Shown: positions 17,265 through 24,535 of the stretch, one piece after another
How positions within the stretch are numbered: the stretch's first letter is position 1
How the letters are laid out: each line of letters begins with the position of its first letter
Assembly (NCBI GenBank): GCA_032249695.1
Contig: JAVVHE010000006.1
Location: 68,490 to 132,489 of the forward strand
From: JAVVHE01 sp032249695
GTDB lineage: Bacteria > Pseudomonadota > Alphaproteobacteria > Sphingomonadales > Sphingomonadaceae
Direction of reading: 5' to 3'
DNA length: 64,000 nucleotides
Program-made: the position numbers and the translations under genes
Notes under the pieces: model-generated
The model's database searches: none
The model's input: only the letters and a program-made list of their open reading frames with translations
What the model was told of the DNA's origin: nothing

Positions 17265-18379
17265 GGCTCCGCTCGCCCGGCTCGGGCCGACCGCTGGTCT
17301 ACGACACGCCGCACTCGCTGAGCGACGGCGCGGGTGAGCGCTGGCCGGTGGTCGACGGCATTCCGTTCCTGCGCGTCGAGAGCGAGGGCCTGGTTGCCGT
17401 GGCGCTCGAAGCGCTCGACGCGGGGGCCAGGGACGACGCGCTGGTGGCGCTGCTCACCAATCAGGACGATTGGTGGAGCGGCCCCGCGACCGACCTTTCC
17501 GAACTGCGCGCATTGGTGGCGGAGCGCGAATGCTTGAGCCTGCGCAGCGCGATGGCGCTGCTGCGGCTTGGGCCGGTTGCGGACTATTTCGCCTATCGCT
17601 GGAGCGACCCCACCTATCTGGCCGGGCTGGCGCTGTTGGAAGCGCACTGGGCCGGGCCGCGGACCGCGTTCGAACTGGCGTGCGGCATCGGCCACTATCT
17701 GCGCGAGCTGACGATGCGCGGCCTGCGCTGCGTTGGTGCCGATGTGGTGTTCGCCAAATGCTGGCTGGCGAAGCACTGGGTCTGTGCCGAGGCGGACTAC
17801 GTTGTGTTCGACGCCGCCCATCGCTGGCCGCTGTCCGAGACGGCGCACTTCGACCTCGTCCAGTGCCACGACGCGTTCTATTTCCTGCCAAACCAGCGCT
17901 TCGTCGCGGCCGAGCTGCGGGCGCGAGTCGCGCCGGGCGGTCGGCTGGCGATCAGCCACCTGCACAATATCGACGTGGAAGGCGGAGCGAAGGGCCCGGC
18001 GCTGGGGGCCGAGGACTGGGCGGCGCTGTTCCCGGACGCAGCGGTGTACGACGAGAGCGAGCTGCTGGCGGCGCTGATCGAAGCGCGGGTGCCGACGAGC
18101 GCGCCGTGGTCGCCCGATCCGGCGGTCGAGGCGTGGAGCGTGGTCGAAGGCGCTGGCCCCCCGCACGCGCTGACCGGCGGTCTGGCGCTGCCGCGCGCCG
18201 CAGCCCGGCTGCGGCTCAACCCGCTGCTCGCAGCCGACGGCGGCGTCACCTGGCCAAGCGCGCGCTACGCTGCCGAATATGCCGAGCGCTGCCCGTGGGC
18301 GCTGCCCGGCGCAGCGCTGCCCGAGGGCGCCGGCGCCGAGCGGCTGCGGCGCATGGTGGACTTGCCCGAGCGATGGTGA
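17258..18379 (+). CDS. SAM-dependent methyltransferase with degenerate Trm112-like N-terminus
   Basis: About 373 residues. Class I methyltransferase core: motif I FELACGIGHY, acidic position in 'CVGADVVFAK', motif IV region 'FDLVQCHDAFYFLP' and 'RVAPGGRLAISHLHN'. The N-terminus 'RSPGSGRPLVYD...WPVVDGIPFLR' looks like a Trm112-type zinc ribbon whose CPxCG cysteines are replaced by SPGSG. No ATG or GTG precedes this domain. GGAGG at 17246-17250 is 7 bases before CTG 17258, so a CTG start (17258 or 17261) overlapping the HD stop is likely. The substrate is unknown; the operon suggests a sugar or cyclitol. Confidence 0.8.
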   Translation: MLRLRSPGSGRPLVYDTPHSLSDGAGERWPVVDGIPFLRVESEGLVAVALEALDAGARDDALVALLTNQDDWWSGPATDLSELRALVAERECLSLRSAMALLRLGPVADYFAYRWSDPTYLAGLALLEAHWAGPRTAFELACGIGHYLRELTMRGLRCVGADVVFAKCWLAKHWVCAEADYVVFDAAHRWPLSETAHFDLVQCHDAFYFLPNQRFVAAELRARVAPGGRLAISHLHNIDVEGGAKGPALGAEDWAALFPDAAVYDESELLAALIEARVPTSAPWSPDPAVEAWSVVEGAGPPHALTGGLALPRAAARLRLNPLLAADGGVTWPSARYAAEYAERCPWALPGAALPEGAGAERLRRMVDLPERW

Positions 18380-19644
18380 GCGACGGGCGAGTTCGTCCTG
18401 AATCGCCGATCGGCGAAGGGGACCGCCCGCAAGGCGCAGTCGTCGGGCAAGGCCGACGCGTTGGGCCCGCCGACCACCCCGCTTCGCGGGCCGGTCCCCC
18501 TCCCCAACGCGCGCATCGGGAGGATCTGGCGGTTCGCTGGGCCATCGCTGGCTTCGGCTGGGTGGCGCGGGATTATTTTGCCCCCGCGCTGGCCGAAGCG
18601 GGCGGGCGGCTGGCTGCGGTCGCCGATCCCAGCCGGTCGGCGCGCGCGGCGGCCGAGGCGCTCGGGGCAGCGGCGCACATCGAACCAAGCGCCGCGATCG
18701 CGCACGCCGACGCGCTCTATGTCGCCACCCCCAACCACCTGCACCGCGCGCCCGTCGTCGCCGCGCTCGAGGCCGGCGTGCCGGTGCTGTGCGAAAAGCC
18801 GATGGCGGCGTCGGCCGCCGACGCGCGGGCGATCGCCGACTCCGCGCGCCGCACGGGCACGCTCTACGGCACCGCCTTCGATCAGCGCTGGCACCCAGTG
18901 CACCAGCGCATGGCCGCGCTCGTCGCGGCGGGTGCGATCGGCCGGGCGACCGCTGTCCGCATCCTCTATTGCTGCTGGCTCGGCCCGGACTGGGGGCCGG
19001 ACAACTGGCGCGCCGATCCGGAGGCGGCGGGCGGCGGAGCGGTGATCGACCTCGCGCCGCACGGGCTCGATCTGGTGCACGCGCTGCTGGGCGAGCCGGT
19101 CGCCGAGCTCGACATCTGCCTGCAGCGGCGCGTGCACGCCTACGCGGTGGAGGATGGCGGGCTGCTCATGGGCGCGACCGCGTCGGGCGTGCTGGTCCAG
19201 GCGCATGTCGCCTATAACTGCCCGGAGGCGCTGCCGCGGCGGCGGCTGGAAGTGGTCGGCACCGAGGGCGCGCTCTTCGCCGAGAACTCAATGGGCCAGA
19301 CGCCCGGCGGCGTGTTGACGCGGATATGCGGGCGCACCGGCACCGCCGAAACGGTTGCGGTTCCAAACCGTTCGCCCTTCGCCGTGCAGATCGAAGCGTT
19401 CCACAAGGCGATGCGGTCCGTTTCTCCCCGATCCCGGATCGCGGAGCTGGACCGCGCGCAAACTGGCGGCGGAGCGCCGGGCGCTGCCCGTGGCGCGTGC
19501 GGCCCCTTGACCACGGTTGGCGAGCGCGGCGGTCCCCCTCCCCGAGCCGAACCTCAGGAGGGTGAGCGCGCCTTCTCCGCCGAGCGCGACCTCGCGCTGA
19601 CCCGGCTGCTGTTCGAAGCCTACGGGCGCGCGCGATGCCGCTGA
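18373..19644 (+). CDS. Gfo/Idh/MocA family oxidoreductase (inositol-dehydrogenase-like)
   Basis: NAD(P)-dependent sugar or cyclitol dehydrogenase. The Rossmann start is 'RWAIAGFGWVARDYF', the catalytic Lys lies in CEKPM, and 'AVIDLAPHGLDLVHALLGEP' carries the active-site His. Read from ATG 18373 (overlapping the methyltransferase stop) it has 423 residues, but the first about 53 and a stretch at about 363-399 are translated GC-rich repeat sequence; the core would start near 18532. The only start closer to the core is CTG 18529. Family members oxidise inositol to inosose, which fits a neighbour of ino1 and an isomerase-like TIM barrel. Confidence 0.8.
   Translation: MVSDGRVRPESPIGEGDRPQGAVVGQGRRVGPADHPASRAGPPPQRAHREDLAVRWAIAGFGWVARDYFAPALAEAGGRLAAVADPSRSARAAAEALGAAAHIEPSAAIAHADALYVATPNHLHRAPVVAALEAGVPVLCEKPMAASAADARAIADSARRTGTLYGTAFDQRWHPVHQRMAALVAAGAIGRATAVRILYCCWLGPDWGPDNWRADPEAAGGGAVIDLAPHGLDLVHALLGEPVAELDICLQRRVHAYAVEDGGLLMGATASGVLVQAHVAYNCPEALPRRRLEVVGTEGALFAENSMGQTPGGVLTRICGRTGTAETVAVPNRSPFAVQIEAFHKAMRSVSPRSRIAELDRAQTGGGAPGAARGACGPLTTVGERGGPPPRAEPQEGERAFSAERDLALTRLLFEAYGRARCR
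18404..18530. repeat. GC-rich palindromic repeat, translated as N-terminal extension
   Basis: Lies between the methyltransferase and the Gfo/Idh core. Contains the hairpin GGCCCGC...GCGGGCC (18462-18490) and the arm pair CCCCCTCCCC...GGGAGG typical of the other copies in this window. Open in the Gfo/Idh frame from ATG 18373. Confidence 0.5.
19465..19575. repeat. GC-rich palindromic repeat inside the Gfo/Idh gene
   Basis: Contains GGTCCCCCTCCCCGAGC and AGGAGGGTGAG, closely resembling the copy at 18404-18530. It is translated as about 37 Gly/Ala/Pro-rich residues between 'SRIAELDRAQ' and the final helix 'ERDLALTRLLFEAYGRA'. Confidence 0.5.
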
Positions 19645-20558
19645 GCATGTTCGCCTGCGCCAACTGCGGATTCTGGCAGCGTCATTTCGCGCCCGCCGCG
19701 TGCCCGGTGTGCGAGGACGTGCGGAACGACCTCCCCGAGGACGGCTGGCGGTTCCTGCCCGAAGCCGACGTCCGCGCGACCCACGCAGGCGGGTGGCGCC
19801 GGGTGCGCGACGACATGCTCGCCTTCGCGACCACACCCGCGCTCGGGCTGGCCGGGACGGGCTGGCTGCTGCTCGACGCCGAGCACGGCAACACCGCCTT
19901 CGAGGCCGCGCCGTTTTACTCGCCCGCGATGCTGGACGAGATCGCGCGGCTGGGCGGCATCTCGCACCTCAGCTGCTCTCACGTCCACGGGATGGGCGCG
20001 CTGTGGCAGCTGCAGGAGGCGTTCGCGCCCGCGGTGGTGGCGGTGAACGTGCACGATCTGCAGCTGACCAAGGCCTTCCGCGTCACCCACCCCTATGACG
20101 AGACGCTGAGGCTGACCCCCACGCTGACGCTGCACCGGGTTGGCGGGCATTATCAGGGGCAGGCGGCGCTGCACGACGCGCGGCGGCGGCTGCTGTTCTG
20201 CGGAGACATGTTCAAGGTTGAGCAGACCGCCGGGGGGCGCTCGACGGCGATCAGCGCGCACTGGGCGTTCCACAAGGCCATCCCGCTGACGCAGGCGCAG
20301 CTGCGCGGCTACCGCGACGTCATCGCGGGGCTTGAGTTCGATGGCATCGCGACGCCGTTCGAATATGCGCCGGATGTCGGACGCGCGCAGGCGCTCGCGG
20401 CGGTGGACGCCTGGCTGGCCGATGGACCGGGGATCCGGCGGTATGACCTCACCGCCGGCAGGGTTGCAAACACCGACGACCCTGCTGCCGCCGCGCCGCG
20501 CGAGGCGACGCCTCCCCGCGCCGGACAGGGACGTGTCGGCAAGGCCGCCCGTTCATGA
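19635..20558 (+). CDS. metallo-beta-lactamase-fold hydrolase with N-terminal zinc ribbon
   Basis: 307 residues. Residues 7-26 hold a zinc ribbon (CANC...CPVC). The MBL fold follows, with a variant first metal motif 'SCSHVHGMGALWQL' (HxH kept, usual HxHxxDH not complete), then His in GGHYQGQ and Asp in LLFCGDMFK. Reduced metal motifs leave open whether it is a hydrolase or an oxygenase-type MBL. The last about 30 residues (after 'GIRRYDLTAG') come from a repeat-like GC-rich stretch. ATG 19635 overlaps the Gfo/Idh stop; ATG 19647 is possible. Confidence 0.78.
   Translation: MPLSMFACANCGFWQRHFAPAACPVCEDVRNDLPEDGWRFLPEADVRATHAGGWRRVRDDMLAFATTPALGLAGTGWLLLDAEHGNTAFEAAPFYSPAMLDEIARLGGISHLSCSHVHGMGALWQLQEAFAPAVVAVNVHDLQLTKAFRVTHPYDETLRLTPTLTLHRVGGHYQGQAALHDARRRLLFCGDMFKVEQTAGGRSTAISAHWAFHKAIPLTQAQLRGYRDVIAGLEFDGIATPFEYAPDVGRAQALAAVDAWLADGPGIRRYDLTAGRVANTDDPAAAAPREATPPRAGQGRVGKAARS
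20462..20545. repeat. repeat-derived tail of the MBL-fold gene
   Basis: GC-rich stretch with 'GTCGGCAAGGCCGCC', similar to 'GTCGGGCAAGGCCGAC' in the 18404 copy, and CGACGCCTCCCCGC. Translated as an Ala/Pro/Gly-rich tail after the last recognisable MBL helix. Confidence 0.35.
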
Positions 20559-22120
20559 ACCCAGCGCACGGCCTGCCCGCCGACCTCCCGCCCGCCGCGC
20601 ACGCCTACCTCGCCGCCTTCCCGCGCGGCGAGGTGGTCGCGTTCCCGATCACCGCGCTCGATCGAACGGGCGTGCCGGTGTGGATCGTCGCGCTGTTTCT
20701 CGATCCGGCGCTGGGGCTTCAGGGCGCGATGCCGTCGGGCATCGGCTATGGCTCGACCGACGCCGATGCCGTGCTCGGCGCGCTGGGCGAGATCGCCGAG
20801 GCGATCTGGCCGACGCTCGCCCTGAAGGACCGCGCGCCAACGCTCGCCAGCTACGACGAGCTGGTCGACGCTCACGGCCAGCGCGCGGTTGCCGATCCGT
20901 TGATGCTCGGCCTTCCAGCCGGATCGGCCGTCGGCCGCGACACGCGCCTCGCGTGGACCGAAGCCACGCGCGCGGCAACCGGCGAGACGGTGCTGGTGCC
21001 GCTCGACATTGCCGCGTGCGACTGGTTCGAGCTGCCTCGAGGCTACCAGCCGTTCACGACGCTCATCACCAACGGCCTAGGCGCGGGGCCGGACCTCGAC
21101 TGGGCGGTGGGGCACGGGCTGCTGGAGATCCTCCAGCGCGACGGCAACGGCCTCAGATTCCGGGCGCTCGATCAGGGCGTCGGGCTTAAGGGCGCGTCCT
21201 CGACGTTGCTCGACCGCTTCGCCGGGCAGGGCATCACCGCGATCCCCAAGTTCGCCACCGACGAGTTCGGGCTGATGAACCTCTACGTCGTGGGCTTCGA
21301 CGACCACCCGCCCGCGCCGATCGCGCTGTCGGCCTGCGGGGAGGCGTGCCACCCGGACCGCCAAGCCGCGCTGGAGAAGGCGGCACAGGAATTCGCCGCC
21401 GCGCGTGTGCGCAAGGCGTTCAGCCACGGCCCGCAGACGCTGGTCGACCGCGTCGCGCCGCCGGGCTATACCGAGCGCTTCCTGTCGGCCGCGCGCACGT
21501 CGCTCGTCGGCGGCGAATCGCGCGCCTTGTCGGCGATGATCGACTGGTCGCGCCGCGACGCGGCCGAGCTGAAGCGCATCCTCGCGCCGGTTCATGCGGT
21601 GCGCCGGTCGCGGCCCTTCGCTGACCCGCCCTCTCCCGACCTCGCTGGCGCTCCACCATCTCCCGCGGGCGAGGGCGGGACAGGCCGCCTGGGCGGGGAA
21701 CGAGACGGCATGGCGCCTCTCCCACCCCGCTCCGCCCGCGACCGCGGCGCGATCGCGCGCGCGGCGATCGAGGCGGCGGGATTCGACTTGCTCTATGTTG
21801 ACTGCTCGCCGCCGGACCGGTCGATCGCGGTCGTCAAGGTGATCGTGCCGGGGCTGGAGGTGGAGACGATGAGCTACCACCGGCTTGGGCCGCGCAACGC
21901 CCGGCGGCTGATCGACGCGGACAGCCCGCTCGTCCGGTTCGGCGCGCCGTCGGCCTTGCTGAAGCCGGTGCGCATGCCGCCCGAAGACGCCGAGCGGCTC
22001 GGTCACCCGCTGTTTGACACCGCGCTCGCAGATCGCATCGTCGGCCCGCTCTACCCGCTCTATCGCGAACCCGAGGCGCACCATGTCGCCTGGGTGCTCG
22101 GCCAGGCGCAGGGGGCGTGA
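20555..22120 (+). CDS. YcaO-like ATP-dependent enzyme
   Basis: 521 residues. The three ATP/Mg segments of YcaO proteins are recognisable: 'GALGEIAEAIW' (about 75-85), 'TNGLGAGPDLDWAVGHGLLE' followed by ILQRD (about 172-196) and 'ACGEACHPDRQAALEKAAQE' (about 261-280). YcaO enzymes phosphorylate amide oxygens to make azolines, amidines or thioamides. No precursor peptide, E1-like partner or TfuA is nearby, and the C-terminus lacks the Pro-rich end of peptide-modifying YcaOs, so a small-molecule substrate is more likely. Residues about 352-394 are an in-frame repeat-like insertion. ATGA overlap with the MBL gene. Confidence 0.88.
   Translation: MNPAHGLPADLPPAAHAYLAAFPRGEVVAFPITALDRTGVPVWIVALFLDPALGLQGAMPSGIGYGSTDADAVLGALGEIAEAIWPTLALKDRAPTLASYDELVDAHGQRAVADPLMLGLPAGSAVGRDTRLAWTEATRAATGETVLVPLDIAACDWFELPRGYQPFTTLITNGLGAGPDLDWAVGHGLLEILQRDGNGLRFRALDQGVGLKGASSTLLDRFAGQGITAIPKFATDEFGLMNLYVVGFDDHPPAPIALSACGEACHPDRQAALEKAAQEFAAARVRKAFSHGPQTLVDRVAPPGYTERFLSAARTSLVGGESRALSAMIDWSRRDAAELKRILAPVHAVRRSRPFADPPSPDLAGAPPSPAGEGGTGRLGGERDGMAPLPPRSARDRGAIARAAIEAAGFDLLYVDCSPPDRSIAVVKVIVPGLEVETMSYHRLGPRNARRLIDADSPLVRFGAPSALLKPVRMPPEDAERLGHPLFDTALADRIVGPLYPLYREPEAHHVAWVLGQAQGA
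21609..21738. repeat. GC-rich repeat-like insertion inside ycaO
   Basis: Encodes about 43 Pro/Gly/Arg-rich residues between 'ILAPVHAVRR' and 'GAIARAAIEAAGFDLLYVD', which would be contiguous in a normal YcaO. The DNA has CCCTCTCCC and CCATCTCCCGCGGGCGAGGG blocks, like intergenic repeats elsewhere in the window. The reading frame is kept. Confidence 0.5.
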
Positions 22121-22124
22121 GCGT

Positions 22125-22226
22125 GCGCAGCGCTCTCTCCCGGTTTCTTTCCGGCCCGGCCGGGGGTGACCACGCTTTCCCGCTTGCGGGAAAGCGACAG
22201 GTGCGCAGCGCCGGGGAGAGGTCCGA
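22125..22226. repeat. palindromic repeat that carries the ribosome site of the TIM-barrel gene
   Basis: Perfect 9-bp hairpin CTTTCCCGC-tt-GCGGGAAAG (22175-22194) followed by GCGACAGGT. The copy upstream of pheT (46112-46139) has the same hairpin with one mismatch and the same GCGACAGGT. Both end in GGGAGAG a few bases before a GTG start codon. Confidence 0.65.
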
Positions 22227-23189
22227 GTGAACCGGCTCCGCTTCGCCTACAACACCAACGGCTGCTCCAACCACCGGCTGGACGATGCGCTCGAGCTGAT
22301 CGCCGAGGCGGGGTTCGACGGCGTCGCGCTGACTCTCGACTGGCATCATCTCGATCCGTTCGCGCCCGGCTGGAACGTCGCAGCCGCGCGCCTCCGCCGG
22401 CGTCTTGGCGAGCTTGGCCTCGGCGTGGTGATCGAGACCGGCGCGCGCTACCTGCTAGATCCGCGCCACAAGCACGAGCCGACACTGCTCCACCCGACGC
22501 CCGAAGGGCGCGCCCGCCGCCGCGCCTTCCTGAAGCGCGCCGCCGACATCGCAGCGCAGGTGGAGGCCGAGGCGGTGAGCTTCTGGGCGGGTGTGCCGCA
22601 GCCGGGCGTGGCACGCGGGGACGCCGAGGGGTGGCTCCACGAGGGGCTGGCCGACGTGCTCGCCTATGCCGACGGTCTGGGCGTGACGATGGCGTTCGAG
22701 CCCGAGCCGGGGATGTTGATCGAGACCGTCGCCGAATATGCAGCGCTTGCCGAGCATCACCCCGCGCTGATGCTGGCGCTGGACACCGGACATTGCCTGG
22801 TGACGGGCGACATCGAGCCTGAGGACGCGGTGCGCGCCTATGCGGGTCGGTTGGGCACGGTGGCGATCGAGGGCATGCGCCGCGGCGACCATACGCATCT
22901 GCCGCTCGACGAGGGCGATATGGACCTGCCCGCCGTGCTGCGAGCGCTTGCCGAGGTGGGGTTCAGCGGCTTGGTTTGCGTCGAACTCAGCCGCGAATCC
23001 CCACGCGCCCACGCCGCGATCCCGCAGGCGATCGAGCAGATCCGCGCGGCGCTCGCTCGCGGTCCCCTCCCGCGTCCCGGGGAGGTTGCCGGGCAGGGCA
23101 ACGCCGGCGGGGGTGCAGCGGCGGCACCGATGCAGCCACCGGCCCTGCGGGCCACCTCCCCCGCGCGCGGGGTAGGACCGGGCGCATGA
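22227..23189 (+). CDS. xylose-isomerase-like TIM-barrel protein (IolE/IolI type)
   Basis: 320 residues from GTG 22227, with GGGGAGAG 6 bases upstream inside a repeat. AP-endonuclease-2/xylose-isomerase-like fold: 'RLDDALELIAEAGFDGVALT', 'GVTMAFEPEPGMLIET' (metal Glu), 'LMLALDTGHC' (metal Asp/His), and the closing strand 'GLVCVELSRESPRA' (metal Glu). Members include inosose isomerase and inosose dehydratase, which suits an operon with ino1 and a Gfo/Idh enzyme. Residues from about 276 on are a translated repeat. The stop overlaps the next start (ATGA). Confidence 0.82.
   Translation: MNRLRFAYNTNGCSNHRLDDALELIAEAGFDGVALTLDWHHLDPFAPGWNVAAARLRRRLGELGLGVVIETGARYLLDPRHKHEPTLLHPTPEGRARRRAFLKRAADIAAQVEAEAVSFWAGVPQPGVARGDAEGWLHEGLADVLAYADGLGVTMAFEPEPGMLIETVAEYAALAEHHPALMLALDTGHCLVTGDIEPEDAVRAYAGRLGTVAIEGMRRGDHTHLPLDEGDMDLPAVLRALAEVGFSGLVCVELSRESPRAHAAIPQAIEQIRAALARGPLPRPGEVAGQGNAGGGAAAAPMQPPALRATSPARGVGPGA
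23053..23180. repeat. repeat-derived tail of the TIM-barrel gene
   Basis: Contains GGTCCCCTCCCGCGTCCCGGGGAGG and CCACCTCCCCCGCGCGCGGGG as hairpin arms. Translated as about 43 Gly/Ala/Pro-rich residues after the natural final helix 'AIPQAIEQIRAALA'. Confidence 0.5.
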
Positions 23190-24535
23190 GGGTCTGCTTC
23201 ATCTCGCGCCGCTACTTTCCGGCGATCTCGGGCATGTCGATCTATGCCCAGAACCTGCTGCGCGAGCTTGCCGCAGCGGGCCACGACGTGACGATGATCA
23301 GCCAATATTACGGCGAGCCGCGCTTCCGCTCGGTCTATGGCGGCGGGCCGCCGCCGGAGGTGCCCGGCGTTCGCGTGATCGGGCTGGAGGCGCTGGGCGA
23401 GCAGGACGGCGGCAAGTTCGAGGCGGACATCGAGCGCATCGCCGAGACCATCGCCGCCGAGCACGCGGCCGCTCCGTTCGACGTGCTCCACGCGCAATAT
23501 GGCTACCCCACCGGCTGGGCGGCGCTTGTCGCAGGCGCGCGGCTTGGGCTGCCCGTGGTCGTCTCGATCCAGGGCGGCGACGGCCACTGGGTCGGCTCAT
23601 GCTGCGAGACGCACCGGACAGCGATGGTCCGCGTGATCGAGCAGGCCAACGCGGTCTTGATCGGCGGTTCGAGCTTCCGCGCCGAAGTCGTCGAACGGCT
23701 GGGCGTCGCGCCGCGGTGTTTCACGCTCGTCCCCGGCGCGGTCGACACAAGGCGCTTCCACCCGCGCGCGGGCGAGCGCGAGCCCGGACCGCTGCGCCTG
23801 CTGTATCACGGGCGTGTCGACCGGCGGAAAGGCGTCCTGGATTTCCTGGACGCGCTGGCAGCGATCGATCCTCTCCGGGACGGAACTTCCCGTCCTCCGC
23901 GTGCGGGGGAGGGGGACCACGAGCAGCACGACGGACGGGTCGGCGCGCGTCAGCCCCTCCACGACGAAGATCAGGCGGCGCGGTCTGCCTCTCGCTGCGG
24001 GGGCGTAGAAGGCTGGACCGCCATCATCTCGGGCATCGGGCCCGACGTCGACTCCGCGCGCGAGCGGATCGCGGCGCTTCAGCTGGGCGGGCGCGTGGCG
24101 ATGACCGGCTATGCCGACTACGCCGCCGCGCCCGCGATCTACCGCGCGCACGACGTGTTCGTATCGCCCACCTATGCAGAGGGCTTCAGCAACACCGTCC
24201 TAGAAGCGATGGCCTCGGGCCTGCCCGTGGTCAGCTGCGACACCGTCGGCGTGTCCGACTGCCTGCGCGACGGCGACAACGCGCTCCTCGCCACGCCCGG
24301 CGACGTGCCCGCGCTCGCGGCCGCGCTCCGCCGGCTGCTGGCCGAGCCTCAGCTCCGCGAGCGCCTCGCTTCCACCGCGCTCGCGGAGTGCCGCCGCACC
24401 TACAGCTGGAGCGCGGTCGGAGCGCTCATCGTCGGCGTCTACGCCTCCGTCCGCGGCGGCAAGCCCGGTGCCGCGTTCGATCCGCATCTACCCGTCACCC
24501 CCTGCAGGTTCCGCGCGGAGCCGCATCTGCTGTGA
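23186..24535 (+). CDS. GT4-family glycosyltransferase (MshA-like)
   Basis: 449-residue GT-B retaining glycosyltransferase. The N-terminal acceptor domain opens with 'MRVCFISRRYFPAISGMSIY'; the donor domain has 'LLYHGRVDRRKGVLDFL' and the E(x7)E signature 'EGFSNTVLEAMASGLPVV'. The family includes MshA, which joins GlcNAc to inositol 3-phosphate. Between ino1 and a PIG-L deacetylase gene in the same operon, an inositol acceptor is the best guess. Residues about 227-276 are an in-frame repeat insertion between two parts of the donor domain ('DALAAID' and 'WTAIISGIGPD'). Start overlaps the previous stop. Confidence 0.87.
   Translation: MRVCFISRRYFPAISGMSIYAQNLLRELAAAGHDVTMISQYYGEPRFRSVYGGGPPPEVPGVRVIGLEALGEQDGGKFEADIERIAETIAAEHAAAPFDVLHAQYGYPTGWAALVAGARLGLPVVVSIQGGDGHWVGSCCETHRTAMVRVIEQANAVLIGGSSFRAEVVERLGVAPRCFTLVPGAVDTRRFHPRAGEREPGPLRLLYHGRVDRRKGVLDFLDALAAIDPLRDGTSRPPRAGEGDHEQHDGRVGARQPLHDEDQAARSASRCGGVEGWTAIISGIGPDVDSARERIAALQLGGRVAMTGYADYAAAPAIYRAHDVFVSPTYAEGFSNTVLEAMASGLPVVSCDTVGVSDCLRDGDNALLATPGDVPALAAALRRLLAEPQLRERLASTALAECRRTYSWSAVGALIVGVYASVRGGKPGAAFDPHLPVTPCRFRAEPHLL
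23866..24012. repeat. GC-rich repeat inserted in frame in the glycosyltransferase gene
   Basis: About 147 bp between the codons for 'ALAAID' and 'WTAIISG'. Contains CGGGACGGAACTTCCCGTCC and GCGGGGGAGGGGGACCACGA. On the minus strand it reads with the CGTGGTCCCCCTCCCCC motif shared with the copies at 18404 and 19465. Confidence 0.55.
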
